Source: Marinobacter sp. es.042 | GTDB taxonomy: Bacteria; Pseudomonadota; Gammaproteobacteria; Pseudomonadales; Oleiphilaceae | Reading direction: 5' to 3' | Assembly: GCF_900188315.1 (NCBI RefSeq) | Contig: NZ_LT897781.1 | Location: forward strand, 1,612,001 to 1,676,000 | DNA: 64,000 nucleotides | Shown here: positions 1 to 7,779 of the stretch, in pieces | Position numbering within the stretch: position 1 is the stretch's first letter | Layout of the letters: every line of letters begins with the position of its first letter | The notes under the pieces: generated by a model | The model's input: the letters and a program-made list of their open reading frames with translations, nothing else | Told to the model about the DNA's origin: nothing | Databases searched by the model: none | Position numbers and translations under genes: made by a program

Positions 1-60
1 GATCAGAGTGCGACGAACCAGCGGGCTGTCGCCAACGCGGCGATGTTTACGCGCAGCCAT
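1..60 (-). CDS. cysW: Sulfate/thiosulfate ABC transporter permease CysW, N-terminal fragment
   Basis: Only the first 20 codons lie in the window; the start is the ATG at 58-60 on the minus strand and the peptide begins MAARKHRRVGDSPLVRRTLI. The gene starts 3 bases after the stop of cysT and reads the same way, which is the usual cysP-cysT-cysW-cysA order. CysW is the second inner-membrane permease of the sulfate/thiosulfate importer. The assignment rests mostly on position, because the fragment is too short to show a membrane segment. Confidence 0.75.
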   Translation of the reverse strand, partial: MAARKHRRVGDSPLVRRTLI

Positions 61-63
61 ATC

Positions 64-936
64 CTAACCTCCGTGCAGGCGCTTGAGATAGCGCCCCTGC
101 CAGACGTTGATCGCCAGGAGCAGCAACAGCGATACCGTCATCACCACTGCGGCAATGGCACTGGCCGCCGGAAAATCGTATTCCTCCAGACGAACAAAGA
201 TCATCAGACTGATCACTTCACTGATGTAGGGTGAGTTGCCGGCAATAAAGATAACCGCGCCGTATTCCCCAAGGCTGCGGGCAAACGAAAGCGCACCACC
301 GGTCACCACAGCCGGCCAGAGTGTCGGGAACAGGATTTTCCGAAAGACCGTCATGTCCGAAGCACCCAGGCTCATGGCCGCTTCTTCATCCTCCGGCGCC
401 ATTTCCTCCAGTACCGGCTGAACCGTGCGCACCACAAACGGCACACTGGTGAAGGCCATCGCCACCACAATACCCAGCGGTGTGAATGCCACTTCAATAC
501 CCAGATCGGCGAGATACTGTCCATACCAGCCGTTCTCGGCAAACAGGGTTGCCAGTGTGATGCCGGCCACGGCGGTTGGCAGCGCAAACGGCAGATCCAT
601 GATCGCATCCAGCAGCCGCTTGCCGGGAAACTCGTAACGCACCAGCACCCAGGCCATCAGAAGGCCAAACACGCAATTGAACAGGGAAGCAGCCAGGGCC
701 GCCAGCGCGGTGACTTTATAGGACGCAACCACCCGCGGATCGGTGATCACAAACCAGAACTGCTCCCACCCCATGCCGGCGGCACGAATGAACAGGCCGC
801 TGATGGGCAGAAGCAGCACCAGGCTGATAAAGAAAAGCGAAATGCCGAGGCTCAGTCCGAACCCCGGCAAAACGCGTTTGGTGGCGGGAGCGCTCAGCCG
901 CTTTGACGGGCGCTCCGAAACGTCAGTGGTGGCCAT
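64..936 (-). CDS. cysT: Sulfate/thiosulfate ABC transporter permease CysT (CysU)
   Basis: A 290-residue inner-membrane permease, the normal length for CysT. After a short polar N-terminus there are about six hydrophobic helices. The cytoplasmic EAA loop that contacts the ATPase CysA is visible around residues 185-215 (EEAAMSLGASDMTVFRKIL). It pairs with CysW to carry sulfate or thiosulfate delivered by the periplasmic CysP. The upstream neighbour cysP ends 18 bases before this start, so the genes form one leftward operon. Confidence 0.95.
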   Translation of the reverse strand: MATTDVSERPSKRLSAPATKRVLPGFGLSLGISLFFISLVLLLPISGLFIRAAGMGWEQFWFVITDPRVVASYKVTALAALAASLFNCVFGLLMAWVLVRYEFPGKRLLDAIMDLPFALPTAVAGITLATLFAENGWYGQYLADLGIEVAFTPLGIVVAMAFTSVPFVVRTVQPVLEEMAPEDEEAAMSLGASDMTVFRKILFPTLWPAVVTGGALSFARSLGEYGAVIFIAGNSPYISEVISLMIFVRLEEYDFPAASAIAAVVMTVSLLLLLAINVWQGRYLKRLHGG

Positions 937-954
937 GAATCAGCTGCGCATCCG

Positions 955-1989
955 TTAGCGGCGACGCTGCAACTGGTCCAGTTTGCCGCCACTGGCAAAG
1001 TGGGTCTCCATGGCATTTTCCCAGCTGCCGGCGATGTCCTGAATCGGCATCAGCTTCAGTTCCGGGAACTTGTCAGCCACTTCCGCTTTCACGGTTTCGT
1101 TGTGCACCCGGTAGTTGAAGCCGGCCAGCATGCGCTGGGCTTCTTCGGAGTATAGATGCGTCAAGTAGGCCTGGGCCAGTTCTTCGGTGCCCTTCTTCTC
1201 GATGTTCTTGTCGATCCAGGTCACCGGGAACTCGGCCAGGAAGCTCACTTTCGGAACCACAACCTGGAAGTTCTTGTCCGGGTTCAGGACCGGGATGTTG
1301 TTCACTTCGGATTCGAAGGTCAGCAGCACATCACCCAGGCCCCGTTCCACGAACGTGGTGGTGGCGCCACGACCGCCGGAGTCGAATACCTTCACCTGGC
1401 CCAGCAGGTCGCTGAGGAAGGCATCGATCTTCTCCTGGTCGTCACCGAACTTGTCCTGGGCAAAACCCAGCGCCGCCAGGTAGGTGTAGCGGCCGTTACC
1501 GGAGGTTTTCGGATTCGGCATGATCAGTTCGACATCTTCGCGGATCAGATCATCCCAGTTCTGGATATTCTTGGGGTTACCCTCGCGCACCAGGAACGCC
1601 ATGGTGGAATAGTACGGCGAGCTGTTGTTTGGCAGGCGTGATGCCCAGTCCTCAGGAATCAGATTGCCGCGCTCGGCCAGAATGTTTACGTCGGTGACCT
1701 GGTTGTAGGTAACCACATCCGCACCCAACCCCTGCAGGATGGCGCGCGCCTGCTTGGAAGAGCCAGCGTGTGACTGCTGGATATCGACGGTTTCGCCAGT
1801 TTTTTCTTTCCAGTAGTCCTGGAACAGAACGTTGTATTCGGCAAACAGCTCGCGGGCAATATCGTAGGAGGAGTTCAAAATCTCCCGCTCCTGAGCGGAA
1901 GCTGGGCCAGTCAGCGAGAACGCCAGCGCCAGCGCACTGAACCACAGGCCCTTACGGGCTTTGGAACCAGAAAAAATCGAATTCGGCAT
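955..1989 (-). CDS. cysP: Thiosulfate/sulfate-binding periplasmic protein
   Basis: A 344-residue exported solute-binding protein. Residues 1-32 form a signal peptide ending at an ASA/Q-type cleavage site. Family signatures include [11 protein letters not shown] after the cleavage site, the [11 protein letters not shown] anion-binding loop, [25 protein letters not shown] and FESEVNN. The stretch [18 protein letters not shown] and the GRGATTTF loop resemble CysP more than Sbp, so CysP is preferred. It captures sulfate or thiosulfate for the CysT-CysW channel encoded just downstream. The AT-rich 1990-2090 region upstream would hold its promoter, presumably CysB-controlled, although I cannot place a CysB site. 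Confidence 0.92.
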   Translation of the reverse strand: MPNSIFSGSKARKGLWFSALALAFSLTGPASAQEREILNSSYDIARELFAEYNVLFQDYWKEKTGETVDIQQSHAGSSKQARAILQGLGADVVTYNQVTDVNILAERGNLIPEDWASRLPNNSSPYYSTMAFLVREGNPKNIQNWDDLIREDVELIMPNPKTSGNGRYTYLAALGFAQDKFGDDQEKIDAFLSDLLGQVKVFDSGGRGATTTFVERGLGDVLLTFESEVNNIPVLNPDKNFQVVVPKVSFLAEFPVTWIDKNIEKKGTEELAQAYLTHLYSEEAQRMLAGFNYRVHNETVKAEVADKFPELKLMPIQDIAGSWENAMETHFASGGKLDQLQRRR

Positions 1990-2114
1990 AGTAGGCAGAG
2001 CTCCCTGTTGAGTCGGAATCTTTATATATCTAAAAAGAATAGATACCGCATTTATTTAGAACGCAAAGATAAGGTCAGAGCTAAAAAACAACAATGCCTG
2101 AACTAGATGTTTTA

Positions 2115-2143
2115 TTGCTGGCTTAGGAACTAAAAGTTATATA
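2115..2143 (+). promoter_or_regulatory. Candidate sigma-70 promoter for the GCS2-type ligase gene
   Basis: A TTGCTG hexamer at 2115-2120 and TATATA at 2138-2143 are separated by 17 bases, which is optimal spacing. It would start transcription near 2150, upstream of the gene whose likely start is the GTG at 2244. This is pattern matching only. Confidence 0.4.
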
Positions 2144-2243
2144 GGGCACCTCGCCATCTGACCGGGCAATTAATTGCGTCAGATTGGTGCCCAGCGCATC
2201 TTCCACTACTATCAAGATAAGTGAGTGCGAGGATGACGTTGAC

Positions 2244-3728
2244 GTGGGACTGTCGATCAAGACAACAGAGTTTGCGCCGGAAGAGTTTGAACGTTTTGCC
2301 GCCAAGGTCAGGACGGATCTCAAAGCACTTACTCGTCTTCTGAACCGGCCCGGCTTTGGCGAAGGCGCAATCTCCATCGGTGCCGAGGTAGAGTTCTACA
2401 TCGTAAACCCGGACCTGCGCGTTCAACCCATCAACACCGAAATCGCCGCCCGCGTTCAGGATCCTCAACTGACGGTTGAGCTTAACCGCTTCAATCTCGA
2501 ATACAATCTCAGCCCCCAGGCTTTCAAGGGCTCTCCCTTCGCCAGAACAGAGCAGGAGTTGCTCTCTGCGATCCAACGGATCAACCAGCACGCCGCATCA
2601 CTGGATGGAGAACTGGTGCCGATCGGCATCCTGCCCACACTTCGCCAGTCCGATATGGGTGCGAAGGCAATGACAGACGAGCCCCGCTATCATGCGTTAT
2701 CCAAGGCGCTGATCCAGCAACGGGGAGAGCCATTCAGCATTCATATTGGTGGCAACGACGTTATCAATCTGGAAGCTGACGACGTCTATATGGAAGGAGC
2801 AAACACCTCCTTCCAGCTTCACTGGCGGGTGCCCGCACATCGTTTTGCCGATTACTTCAATGCGGTCCAACTGGTCACGCCGGTTGTCCTCGCTCTGGCC
2901 AGCAATTCACCCAGCCTGTTTGGCCACCACCTGTGGGACGAAACCCGCATTGCCCTGTTCAAGCAATCCATTGACAGCCGATCGCCCAACCATAAAACCT
3001 GGCGCCATCCGCCACGGGTTTACTACGGCAACGGCTGGACACGCAGCGCCTGGGAACTCTTTGCTGCCTCGGCATCGCTCTATCCGCCCATCATTCCACT
3101 GATGTCGGAGGAAGACCCGATGGCGGTGATTGATCGCGGTGATGTGCCGAAACTGGCTGAACTGCGACTGCACCAGGGAACCACCTGGCCCTGGAACCGG
3201 GCCATCTACGACCATACCGAAGGCGGCCACCTGCGCATCGAGATTCGCTCAATGCCCGCAGGTCCTACGGCTGCTGACATGTGTGCGAACGGGCTGTTCA
3301 TAATTGGCGCTGCGCTGGCAGTCCTTGATGATATTCATCATCTGACGTCGATACTTCCCTTCCATTACACGGAACACAACTTCTACCGCGCCGCAAAATA
3401 TGGCGTTGGCGCAGAAATCATATGGCCACACAAAAAACAGGTTCAGTTGCAGGATACGCCGCTGTTAACCGTGGCCCGGGACCTGCTACCCCGCGCCCGG
3501 GACGCACTGGCACAAACAGCCGTGGACGAGTCGGAAATTCACCGCTTGCTGGGAATTATCGAAGGCCGCATTGAAACCGCCATGTCGGGCGCCCGGTGGC
3601 AACGCCACATCACCGAATCTCTGTTCGAATCCCTGAGCCCCGACGAGGCCTTCCAGACCATGCTCTCTCTGTACATGGCCAACCAGAAAACAAATACGCC
3701 GCTCCATGAATGGACATTGTCGCCGTGA
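2244..3728 (+). CDS. Glutamate-cysteine ligase family protein (GCS2-type)
   Basis: A 494-residue protein of the carboxylate-amine ligase family that includes YbdK-type gamma-glutamyl ligases. The acidic metal/substrate motif GAEVEFYI lies near the N-terminus, and LNRFNLEYNLSP and GGHLRIEIRSMPAGPTAAD are conserved-looking active-site segments. The open frame extends to a TTG at 2184, but the GTG at 2244 is preceded by GCGAGGA and is the better start. It is followed with a 19-base overlap by an AstE-like zinc amidohydrolase gene, so the two are co-expressed. A role making and hydrolysing an amide or gamma-glutamyl compound is inference; the true substrate is not visible. Confidence 0.82.
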   Translation: MGLSIKTTEFAPEEFERFAAKVRTDLKALTRLLNRPGFGEGAISIGAEVEFYIVNPDLRVQPINTEIAARVQDPQLTVELNRFNLEYNLSPQAFKGSPFARTEQELLSAIQRINQHAASLDGELVPIGILPTLRQSDMGAKAMTDEPRYHALSKALIQQRGEPFSIHIGGNDVINLEADDVYMEGANTSFQLHWRVPAHRFADYFNAVQLVTPVVLALASNSPSLFGHHLWDETRIALFKQSIDSRSPNHKTWRHPPRVYYGNGWTRSAWELFAASASLYPPIIPLMSEEDPMAVIDRGDVPKLAELRLHQGTTWPWNRAIYDHTEGGHLRIEIRSMPAGPTAADMCANGLFIIGAALAVLDDIHHLTSILPFHYTEHNFYRAAKYGVGAEIIWPHKKQVQLQDTPLLTVARDLLPRARDALAQTAVDESEIHRLLGIIEGRIETAMSGARWQRHITESLFESLSPDEAFQTMLSLYMANQKTNTPLHEWTLSP

Positions 3729-4765
3729 GTAACTCGAACGTCCTCGACTATTTGAATGATCCCTCACCCCGGACCCTGGGCCGCTCCGCCCTTGAGTGGC
3801 TGGACCAGCTACAAAAGCCCACGATTATTCGTGTTGCCGGTCGTGATCGCTCCCGTACCCGAGCCATGGCAACGCTGCTTCACGGCAATGAGCCTTCCGG
3901 CCTGCTTGCGCTTCATCGATGGCTGCTCGAACAGCACACCCCGGCAGTTAACATGCTGTTTCTTCTGGGCGGCATCTACCCTGCGAAGATTCCTCCCACA
4001 CTCTCATGGCGACAGCTTCCAGACGGACGTGACCTCAACCGATGTTTCAAAGAACCGTTCGAGGGAGAAGAAGGGGCGATTGCCAGGGCCATGCTTGCAG
4101 AGCTCCATAACGCGAAGCCCGAATGCCTGCTGGATGTTCACAACACCTCAGGTTCAGGCCCTGCGTTCGCCGTATCGATCACCAATGACGCGGCGCATCA
4201 GGCACTGACATCGCTCTTTACCGACCGCCTGATCATGACGGATCTACGCCTGGGGGCGCTGATGGAATATTCCGAGCAGGAGGTGCCCACGGTAACCATC
4301 GAGTGTGGTGGTTCCCAGGACGAGCAGGCGCACGAACTGGCCTATGAGGGACTCGTCCGGTATTGCTCAAGGTCAGATGTGTTGTCACTGGAAAAAGCGG
4401 ACTGGGACGTCACCGTGCTACGCAATCCGATCCGGGTGGAACTGGCGCCTGAAGCAACCATAGAATACCGCCTCGAACCCACCGGCCACGCCGACCTGAC
4501 CTTCCCCCCCGACATTGAACATCGTAATTTCGGAATCGTGTCCCCGGATGAGCCCCTGGGGTGGGTTGGCGACAAAGGCCTCGGCATACTCACCGCGATC
4601 GGCCACAACCGAAAAGAGAATATGACACAGGTTCTTCAGGTCAGGGATGGGAAGATCTACCCCGCCCAGGCCCTCAGGACCTTTATGATTACCACCAACC
4701 CGATTATTGCGAAAAGTGATTGTCTGTTCTATGCGGTCAAGGCAACGGGGGAGCCTATTTTTTGA
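3710..4765 (+). CDS. Succinylglutamate desuccinylase/aspartoacylase family zinc hydrolase
   Basis: A 351-residue M14-like amidohydrolase. The first zinc-ligand motif is HGNEPSG near residue 58, the arginine loop is DLNRCF near residue 109, the third ligand is in LLDVHNTSG near residue 143, and the catalytic-type glutamate is in VTIECGG near residue 197. The C-terminal part is a beta domain. The start overlaps the end of the GCS2-type ligase by 19 bases. The stop codon TGA (4763-4765) lies inside the degenerate outer core of the last attC site, so this gene is the first chromosomal gene beyond the integron. The substrate is unknown; N-acyl amino acid cleavage is the family activity. Confidence 0.85.
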   Translation: MDIVAVSNSNVLDYLNDPSPRTLGRSALEWLDQLQKPTIIRVAGRDRSRTRAMATLLHGNEPSGLLALHRWLLEQHTPAVNMLFLLGGIYPAKIPPTLSWRQLPDGRDLNRCFKEPFEGEEGAIARAMLAELHNAKPECLLDVHNTSGSGPAFAVSITNDAAHQALTSLFTDRLIMTDLRLGALMEYSEQEVPTVTIECGGSQDEQAHELAYEGLVRYCSRSDVLSLEKADWDVTVLRNPIRVELAPEATIEYRLEPTGHADLTFPPDIEHRNFGIVSPDEPLGWVGDKGLGILTAIGHNRKENMTQVLQVRDGKIYPAQALRTFMITTNPIIAKSDCLFYAVKATGEPIF

Positions 4766-4831
4766 CGCTTGGCTTTGCGGCGTGCCGGAGCGCCAGCGCA
4801 GGCACGTCCGACAACAGCCTCTGGTTAAGCT
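4763..4831 (-). repeat. attC site 16 (terminal, outer core degenerate)
   Basis: Inverted core sites bracket an imperfect hairpin. On the plus strand the right core is GGTTAAGC (4823-4830) and the left core has decayed to TTTGACGC, where GTTRRRY-type sites elsewhere read TTAACGC. The interior (GGCTTTGCGGCG, CCGGAGCGCCAGCG, CGTCCGACAACAGCC) is nearly the same as the attC at 9830-9901. The left core contains the stop codon of the flanking hydrolase gene and marks the distal end of the array. Confidence 0.85.
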
Positions 4832-5118
4832 GCGTCGAAATCCAGGCGATGAATACCATCCAGATTGACTGTGCCGCGAGCCACCCATAGGTCATACATA
4901 TCTTGCATCGCCAACCAGCTCTCAGGAGTACGCCCGAGAACCTTGGACAGCCGCAGAGACATTTCAGGGCTAATGCCACTATCCCCTTTGAGAAACCGAG
5001 ACAAAGTAGAAGGTGCAACGCCCAGACTGGAAGCAAGCTGACGAGAGCTGATGCCGAAAGGCTCCAGGTACACCTCGCGAATGAATTCACCAGGATGCGG
5101 CGGATTATGCATAGTCAT
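4825..5118 (-). CDS. higA: HigA-type antitoxin (cassette 16)
   Basis: A 97-residue HTH_3/VapI-type antitoxin. The N-terminal NPPHPGEFIRE motif is typical of HigA, followed by an XRE helix-turn-helix (SRQLASSLGVAPSTLSRFLKG, about residues 25-45). It neutralises the HigB ribonuclease and represses the operon. The ATG overlaps the higB stop codon by one base (TGATG), giving translational coupling in the higB-higA order. The TAA stop (4825-4827) is part of the attC core. Confidence 0.93.
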   Translation of the reverse strand: MTMHNPPHPGEFIREVYLEPFGISSRQLASSLGVAPSTLSRFLKGDSGISPEMSLRLSKVLGRTPESWLAMQDMYDLWVARGTVNLDGIHRLDFDAA

Positions 5119-5396
5119 CAGTGATAATCCTCATAATCAAGAATGTAGGCGTTGCCGTCCTGGAATTCGAACGTCATGCGCCAATTTCCGTTAACCCTAA
5201 TCGACCACCGGCCTTTGTCTTTGCCCTTCAATGGATGAAGCCAAAAACCAGGGATATCCATGTCTTCCACTGAAGTCGCCGTATCCAGAGCAGCCAGTTG
5301 CATACGCAACTTCTTGGCATGGCCGGGTTGTATGCCAGACGTGTGGCCGGTTGAATAGAACCGCTTCAGTCCTTTGTGGCGGAATGATTTAATCAT
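5118..5396 (-). CDS. higB: HigB-type toxin, RelE superfamily (cassette 16)
   Basis: A 92-residue ribosome-dependent mRNA endonuclease of the plasmid maintenance system killer family. Characteristic segments are IKSFRHKGLKRFY at the N-terminus, IPGFWLHPLKGKDKGRWSIRVNGNWR in the middle and a C-terminal aromatic-rich strand (YILDYEDYH). It precedes its antitoxin, as in other higBA loci. Such modules commonly carry their own promoter inside integron arrays and are thought to stabilise them. An inverted repeat at 5412-5430 just upstream is a likely autoregulatory operator. Confidence 0.93.
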   Translation of the reverse strand: MIKSFRHKGLKRFYSTGHTSGIQPGHAKKLRMQLAALDTATSVEDMDIPGFWLHPLKGKDKGRWSIRVNGNWRMTFEFQDGNAYILDYEDYH

Positions 5397-5411
5397 GGGG
5401 GAACAATAGCA

Positions 5412-5430
5412 TGTTGCGCATCACGCAACA
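5412..5430. promoter_or_regulatory. Inverted repeat, candidate higBA operator
   Basis: TGTTGCG (5412-5418) and CGCAACA (5424-5430) form a 7-bp inverted repeat with a 5-bp spacer, starting 15 bases upstream of the higB start. An AACAATAG direct repeat flanks it. Position and symmetry fit an operator bound by the HigA dimer. Confidence 0.5.
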
Positions 5431-5435
5431 ATAGA

Positions 5436-5513
5436 GCTTAACGCCGAAGCGCACCGGTGACTTTGACGCAGCGAAGCGAGACAAAGGCATCCGAGTGACG
5501 CGCCTGGTTAGCT
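5436..5513 (-). repeat. attC site 15
   Basis: A 78-bp site with terminal cores GCTTAAC (5436-5442) and GTTAGCT (5507-5513) on the plus strand. The interior contains the pairable arms CTTTGACGC and GAGACAAAGGC. It separates the ParE/Phd cassette from the higBA cassette. Confidence 0.88.
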
Positions 5514-5810
5514 GTTACCAAGCATGTACGCACGAAGCTGCCGCTCCTCTCGCATGACATAGAGCACGAGAACCCGCTGCTCATCCTCACGATAAAAAAT
5601 GCGGCACGGGGTAACCACTACCTCCCTGTATACCGAATTAGGGAGCTCAGGAGGAATCCGCCCGGATTGGGGAAAGTTTTCCAAACGCTCGGTTTTATCG
5701 AAAACTTCCTGGACCAGACGGCTTGCGGCAGCAGGGTTATCCAGAGCAATGTACTCTGCGATTGCGTTTAATTGTTGAAGAGCCGGCTCCGTCCAGATTA
5801 CTTCAGCCAT
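5508..5810 (-). CDS. ParE/RelE-family toxin (cassette 15)
   Basis: A 100-residue toxin of the RelE/ParE superfamily. Segments typical of ParE are WTEPALQQLNAIAEYIALDN at residues 6-25, FPQSGRIPPELPN and the C-terminal VTPCRIFYREDEQRVLVLYVMR. Whether it acts on ribosomes or gyrase cannot be told from sequence; the family name ParE suggests gyrase. It overlaps the Phd-type antitoxin gene by 13 bases. The TAA stop (5508-5510) is part of the attC core. Confidence 0.9.
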   Translation of the reverse strand: MAEVIWTEPALQQLNAIAEYIALDNPAAASRLVQEVFDKTERLENFPQSGRIPPELPNSVYREVVVTPCRIFYREDEQRVLVLYVMREERQLRAYMLGNS

Positions 5811-6055
5811 TTACTCATTTTCTCCCTGGCCTCACTTTGGCTGTACGTTCTTCCCTCAAGTACAGCACGCTCTCCTCGTGAGAGCCCCTCAAGCAGCTCA
5901 AGCCGACGCTGCATGAATTCGTAATCCTGCACATCAACAAGATAAGCGGATGGCTGGCCATGTTCAGTGATCAGTACCGGCTCTTTGGACAGATGCAGGT
6001 CTGCCAAGATTTTTGTGGCTTGGCGCTTAAGGTTTGTAACAAGCTCAACTTTCAT
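5798..6055 (-). CDS. Phd/YefM-family antitoxin (cassette 15)
   Basis: An 85-residue antitoxin. The N-terminal DNA-binding fold reads MKVELVTNLKRQATKILADL, followed by EPVLITEHGQPSAYLVDV, the Phd/YefM core. The C-terminal tail (YSQSEAREKMSKWLK) would wrap the toxin. The frame extends to a TTG at 6071-6073, but the ATG at 6055 matches the family start. A 20-bp perfect palindrome at 6080-6099 immediately upstream is the probable operator for autoregulation. Confidence 0.9.
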   Translation of the reverse strand: MKVELVTNLKRQATKILADLHLSKEPVLITEHGQPSAYLVDVQDYEFMQRRLELLEGLSRGERAVLEGRTYSQSEAREKMSKWLK

Positions 6056-6079
6056 GGGCCCACCCTGATACAAATAGAC

Positions 6080-6099
6080 AGTGATACTATAGTATCACT
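6080..6099. promoter_or_regulatory. 20-bp perfect palindrome, candidate toxin-antitoxin operator
   Basis: AGTGATACTATAGTATCACT is a perfect palindrome, 25 bases upstream of the Phd-type antitoxin start. Such symmetric sites upstream of phd/yefM-type operons are bound by the antitoxin dimer. The central ATACTATAGTAT could also supply a -10 element. Confidence 0.65.
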
Positions 6100-6118
6100 T
6101 TGCGGGTAAGGCAATCAT

Positions 6119-6193
6119 AGCTAACGCGAAGCACAGCGGCGGCTGAAAGCCGTCCGGTGGCCATAGGCCACGTACTGCTGCGCCTTGTTAAAA
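6119..6193 (-). repeat. attC site 14
   Basis: A 75-bp site with cores AGCTAAC (6119-6125) and GTTAAAA (6187-6193). The interior (GAAGCACAGCGGCGGC, GTCCGGTGGCC, TACTGCTGCGCCTT) closely resembles the attC sites at 9395 and 14323, forming one sequence subgroup. Confidence 0.88.
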
Positions 6194-6400
6194 CATTTCG
6201 ATGATCCGAAGACAGATCATCGTGCCAATACAAGCCACCATCACAATGGTAAAAATACTATCGTAAGAGTGCACCAAGGGCTGAATCTCTAATTCGAAAA
6301 ATGAGATAGCTAAATCGGAAAGCATTACAAGAAACCCAATGACAAGGTTTGCATAGAAAGCCCTCGTGACAAATTTGTCGATCAACTCTAGCTTGCTCAC
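6188..6400 (-). CDS. Small membrane protein of unknown function (cassette 14)
   Basis: A 70-residue protein with two predicted membrane helices, about residues 15-36 (FYANLVIGFLVMLSDLAISF) and 46-68 (DSIFTIVMVACIGTMICLRI). I do not recognise a family. It uses a GTG start with no strong ribosome-binding site, so the start is uncertain. The TAA stop (6188-6190) is in the attC core. Immediately upstream lies the IS element that split the neighbouring attC, so its expression may depend on the IS or on a promoter within 6400-6473. Confidence 0.6.
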   Translation of the reverse strand: MSKLELIDKFVTRAFYANLVIGFLVMLSDLAISFFELEIQPLVHSYDSIFTIVMVACIGTMICLRIIEMF

Positions 6401-6449
6401 TGATAGTTATACTCTGGAAGATTTGCAGATTTCTCCGCCGTGCCAAATG

Positions 6450-6473
6450 ATTTAACGCTTTTGTTTAGCGGCG
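6450..6473 (-). repeat. attC site 13, distal fragment (interrupted by IS)
   Basis: The core ATTTAAC (6450-6456) followed by GCTTTTGTTTAGCGGCG is the outer part of an attC of the 10548/10995/13368 subgroup. It stops at the IS end at 6474 and continues at 7780 after one copy of the GCG target duplication is removed. Confidence 0.85.
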
Positions 6474-6500
6474 TGATCTTGCACCACTTTGGTGGACACT

Positions 6501-7286
6501 TTAGGCACTGAGCTTTTCATAATCCTCCGGGGATTGGTAGCCCAGGCTCGAGTGCAATCGCTCGCTGTTATAGAACATCATGTAGTGAATGATTTCCGAG
6601 ACCGCCTGCACTTTTGTGTCGAACAGACGCTTGTGGACCAGCTCCGCTTTCAGGGTGTGGAAGTAGGACTCCATGACCGCGTTGTCCAATGGATTGCCTT
6701 TGCGGCTCATGCTGCGAACCATCCCGGCCTTCTCCAGCAGTTCCCGGTATTCGTGCGCGGCGTATTCGATTCCTTGATCAGAATGGAACAGGCAACCCTT
6801 TTCTGGCATTTCGTTCAGCAACGCCATGCGCAACGCACTCTTGGTCAGTTCACTATTGCGGCGACTGCTGAACGACCAGCCCACCACTTTGCGACTGAAC
6901 AGATCAATGATGGCTGCGTGGTACAGCCAGCCAGTGCGGGTTTTCAGATAAGTGAAATCCCCAGCCCACTGCTGACCGCAGCCGCTCGGTGCTTCACTGC
7001 CTTTGAGTTGATTGCCGGCGGAGCTGTAAAACGCGTGCTGCCCGGGCCGCCAAGCATACAGTCCAGTTGTAGAGGCTTTAATCTCTAGCGTCCTCATCAA
7101 CCGATTCACCCGTCGACGACTGCAAGGGAGGCCCTGCTGGCGCAACGCCTGATGCACTCTTGGTGCGCCATAGGCCCGACGATATCCCTGATGCAATTCG
7201 ATAATGGCGCCCTTGAGGACCTCATCCTGCTGTCGATGAAGGCTAACAGGGCGAGTGAGCCAGGCATAAAAGCCGCTGCGAGACAC
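6501..7286 (-). CDS. IS3-family transposase OrfB (DDE catalytic subunit)
   Basis: A 261-residue rve-type integrase domain protein. The catalytic triad is visible as WAGDFTYL (first Asp), FHSDQGIEY (second Asp) and NAVMESYFHTLKAEL (Glu). The HTH_21 segment (RRAYGAPRVHQALRQQG) lies at residues 35-52. The open frame continues upstream of this start towards orfA. Expression is expected mainly as the OrfAB fusion made by -1 frameshifting at 7385-7391. Confidence 0.93.
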   Translation of the reverse strand: MSRSGFYAWLTRPVSLHRQQDEVLKGAIIELHQGYRRAYGAPRVHQALRQQGLPCSRRRVNRLMRTLEIKASTTGLYAWRPGQHAFYSSAGNQLKGSEAPSGCGQQWAGDFTYLKTRTGWLYHAAIIDLFSRKVVGWSFSSRRNSELTKSALRMALLNEMPEKGCLFHSDQGIEYAAHEYRELLEKAGMVRSMSRKGNPLDNAVMESYFHTLKAELVHKRLFDTKVQAVSEIIHYMMFYNSERLHSSLGYQSPEDYEKLSA

Positions 7287-7351
7287 ACCGAAAAACAGGG
7301 AGAGGCGCTTGATACTGAACTGATCCCGGTTCTTCTCGATAAACGCAAAAA

Positions 7352-7723
7352 TCAGTGACGGTTTTTCTCGAAGAACCGGCGCGCCTTTTTTAGAAGGTCA
7401 ATTTCCTCCTGGCGCGCATTGAGCTGCTTTTCCAGATCCTTGATGCGCCTCTTCGCCTTGGAAAGTTCGTCTTCGGCGGCAGCCTCGGAATCCGGCGGAG
7501 GGTTAACGCGTTTCGGAGAGGGCTTCTGCTTTTTCATGTGTTTGTTGGCTACCAGCGTTCCGTTGCGATGCTCCATACACCAGCGGTACAGCATCACCGG
7601 GTGTATCCCCAGCCCCTCCGCAATATCTTTGGTTTTAACGTTAGGGTGATTAGCCAGTTTAACGGCCCTTAGCTTGAACGCCAGGGTATAACGATCGTAG
7701 TTTCTTTTGTGGGTGTGCCCCAT
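7352..7723 (-). CDS. IS3-family transposase OrfA
   Basis: A 123-residue DNA-binding subunit. It has an HTH_Tnp_1 domain (YTLAFKLRAVKLAN, then KTKDIAEGLGIHPVMLYRW) and a C-terminal leucine-zipper-like coiled coil (LSKAKRRIKDLEKQLNARQE). Near the end the codons CTA AAA AAG contain the slippery heptamer A-AAA-AAG (plus-strand 7385-7391). A -1 slip here joins the orfB frame without a stop, giving the full-length OrfAB transposase. OrfA alone usually represses transposition. Confidence 0.92.
   Translation of the reverse strand: MGHTHKRNYDRYTLAFKLRAVKLANHPNVKTKDIAEGLGIHPVMLYRWCMEHRNGTLVANKHMKKQKPSPKRVNPPPDSEAAAEDELSKAKRRIKDLEKQLNARQEEIDLLKKARRFFEKNRH
7385..7391 (-). promoter_or_regulatory. Programmed -1 ribosomal frameshift site in the IS
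   Basis: The minus strand reads CTAAAAAAGG, with the heptamer A-AAA-AAG in the orfA frame (Leu-Lys-Lys). Slipping back one base continues through K-G-A-P-V-L-R-E-K into the orfB frame. A6G is the standard slippery sequence in IS3-family elements. Confidence 0.85.
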
Positions 7724-7779
7724 GACAGGCCCCCTCTAGTGTCCGGTAAATGACCGTCCACTAAAGCGGTGCAAGATCA

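Larger units (their letters stand above)
6474..7779 (-). mobile_element. IS3-family insertion sequence, 1306 bp, inserted in an attC
   Basis: The terminal inverted repeats begin TGATCTTGCACC at both ends (6474-6485 and, reversed, 7768-7779) and stay imperfectly paired for about 30 bp. The ends are the 5'-TG...CA-3' typical of IS3. A 3-bp direct duplication GCG (6471-6473, 7780-7782) flanks it. Inside are overlapping-frame orfA and orfB with an A6G slippery heptamer. Removing the element and one GCG restores a normal attC, so the insertion happened after the cassette joined the array. The element looks intact. Confidence 0.93.
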
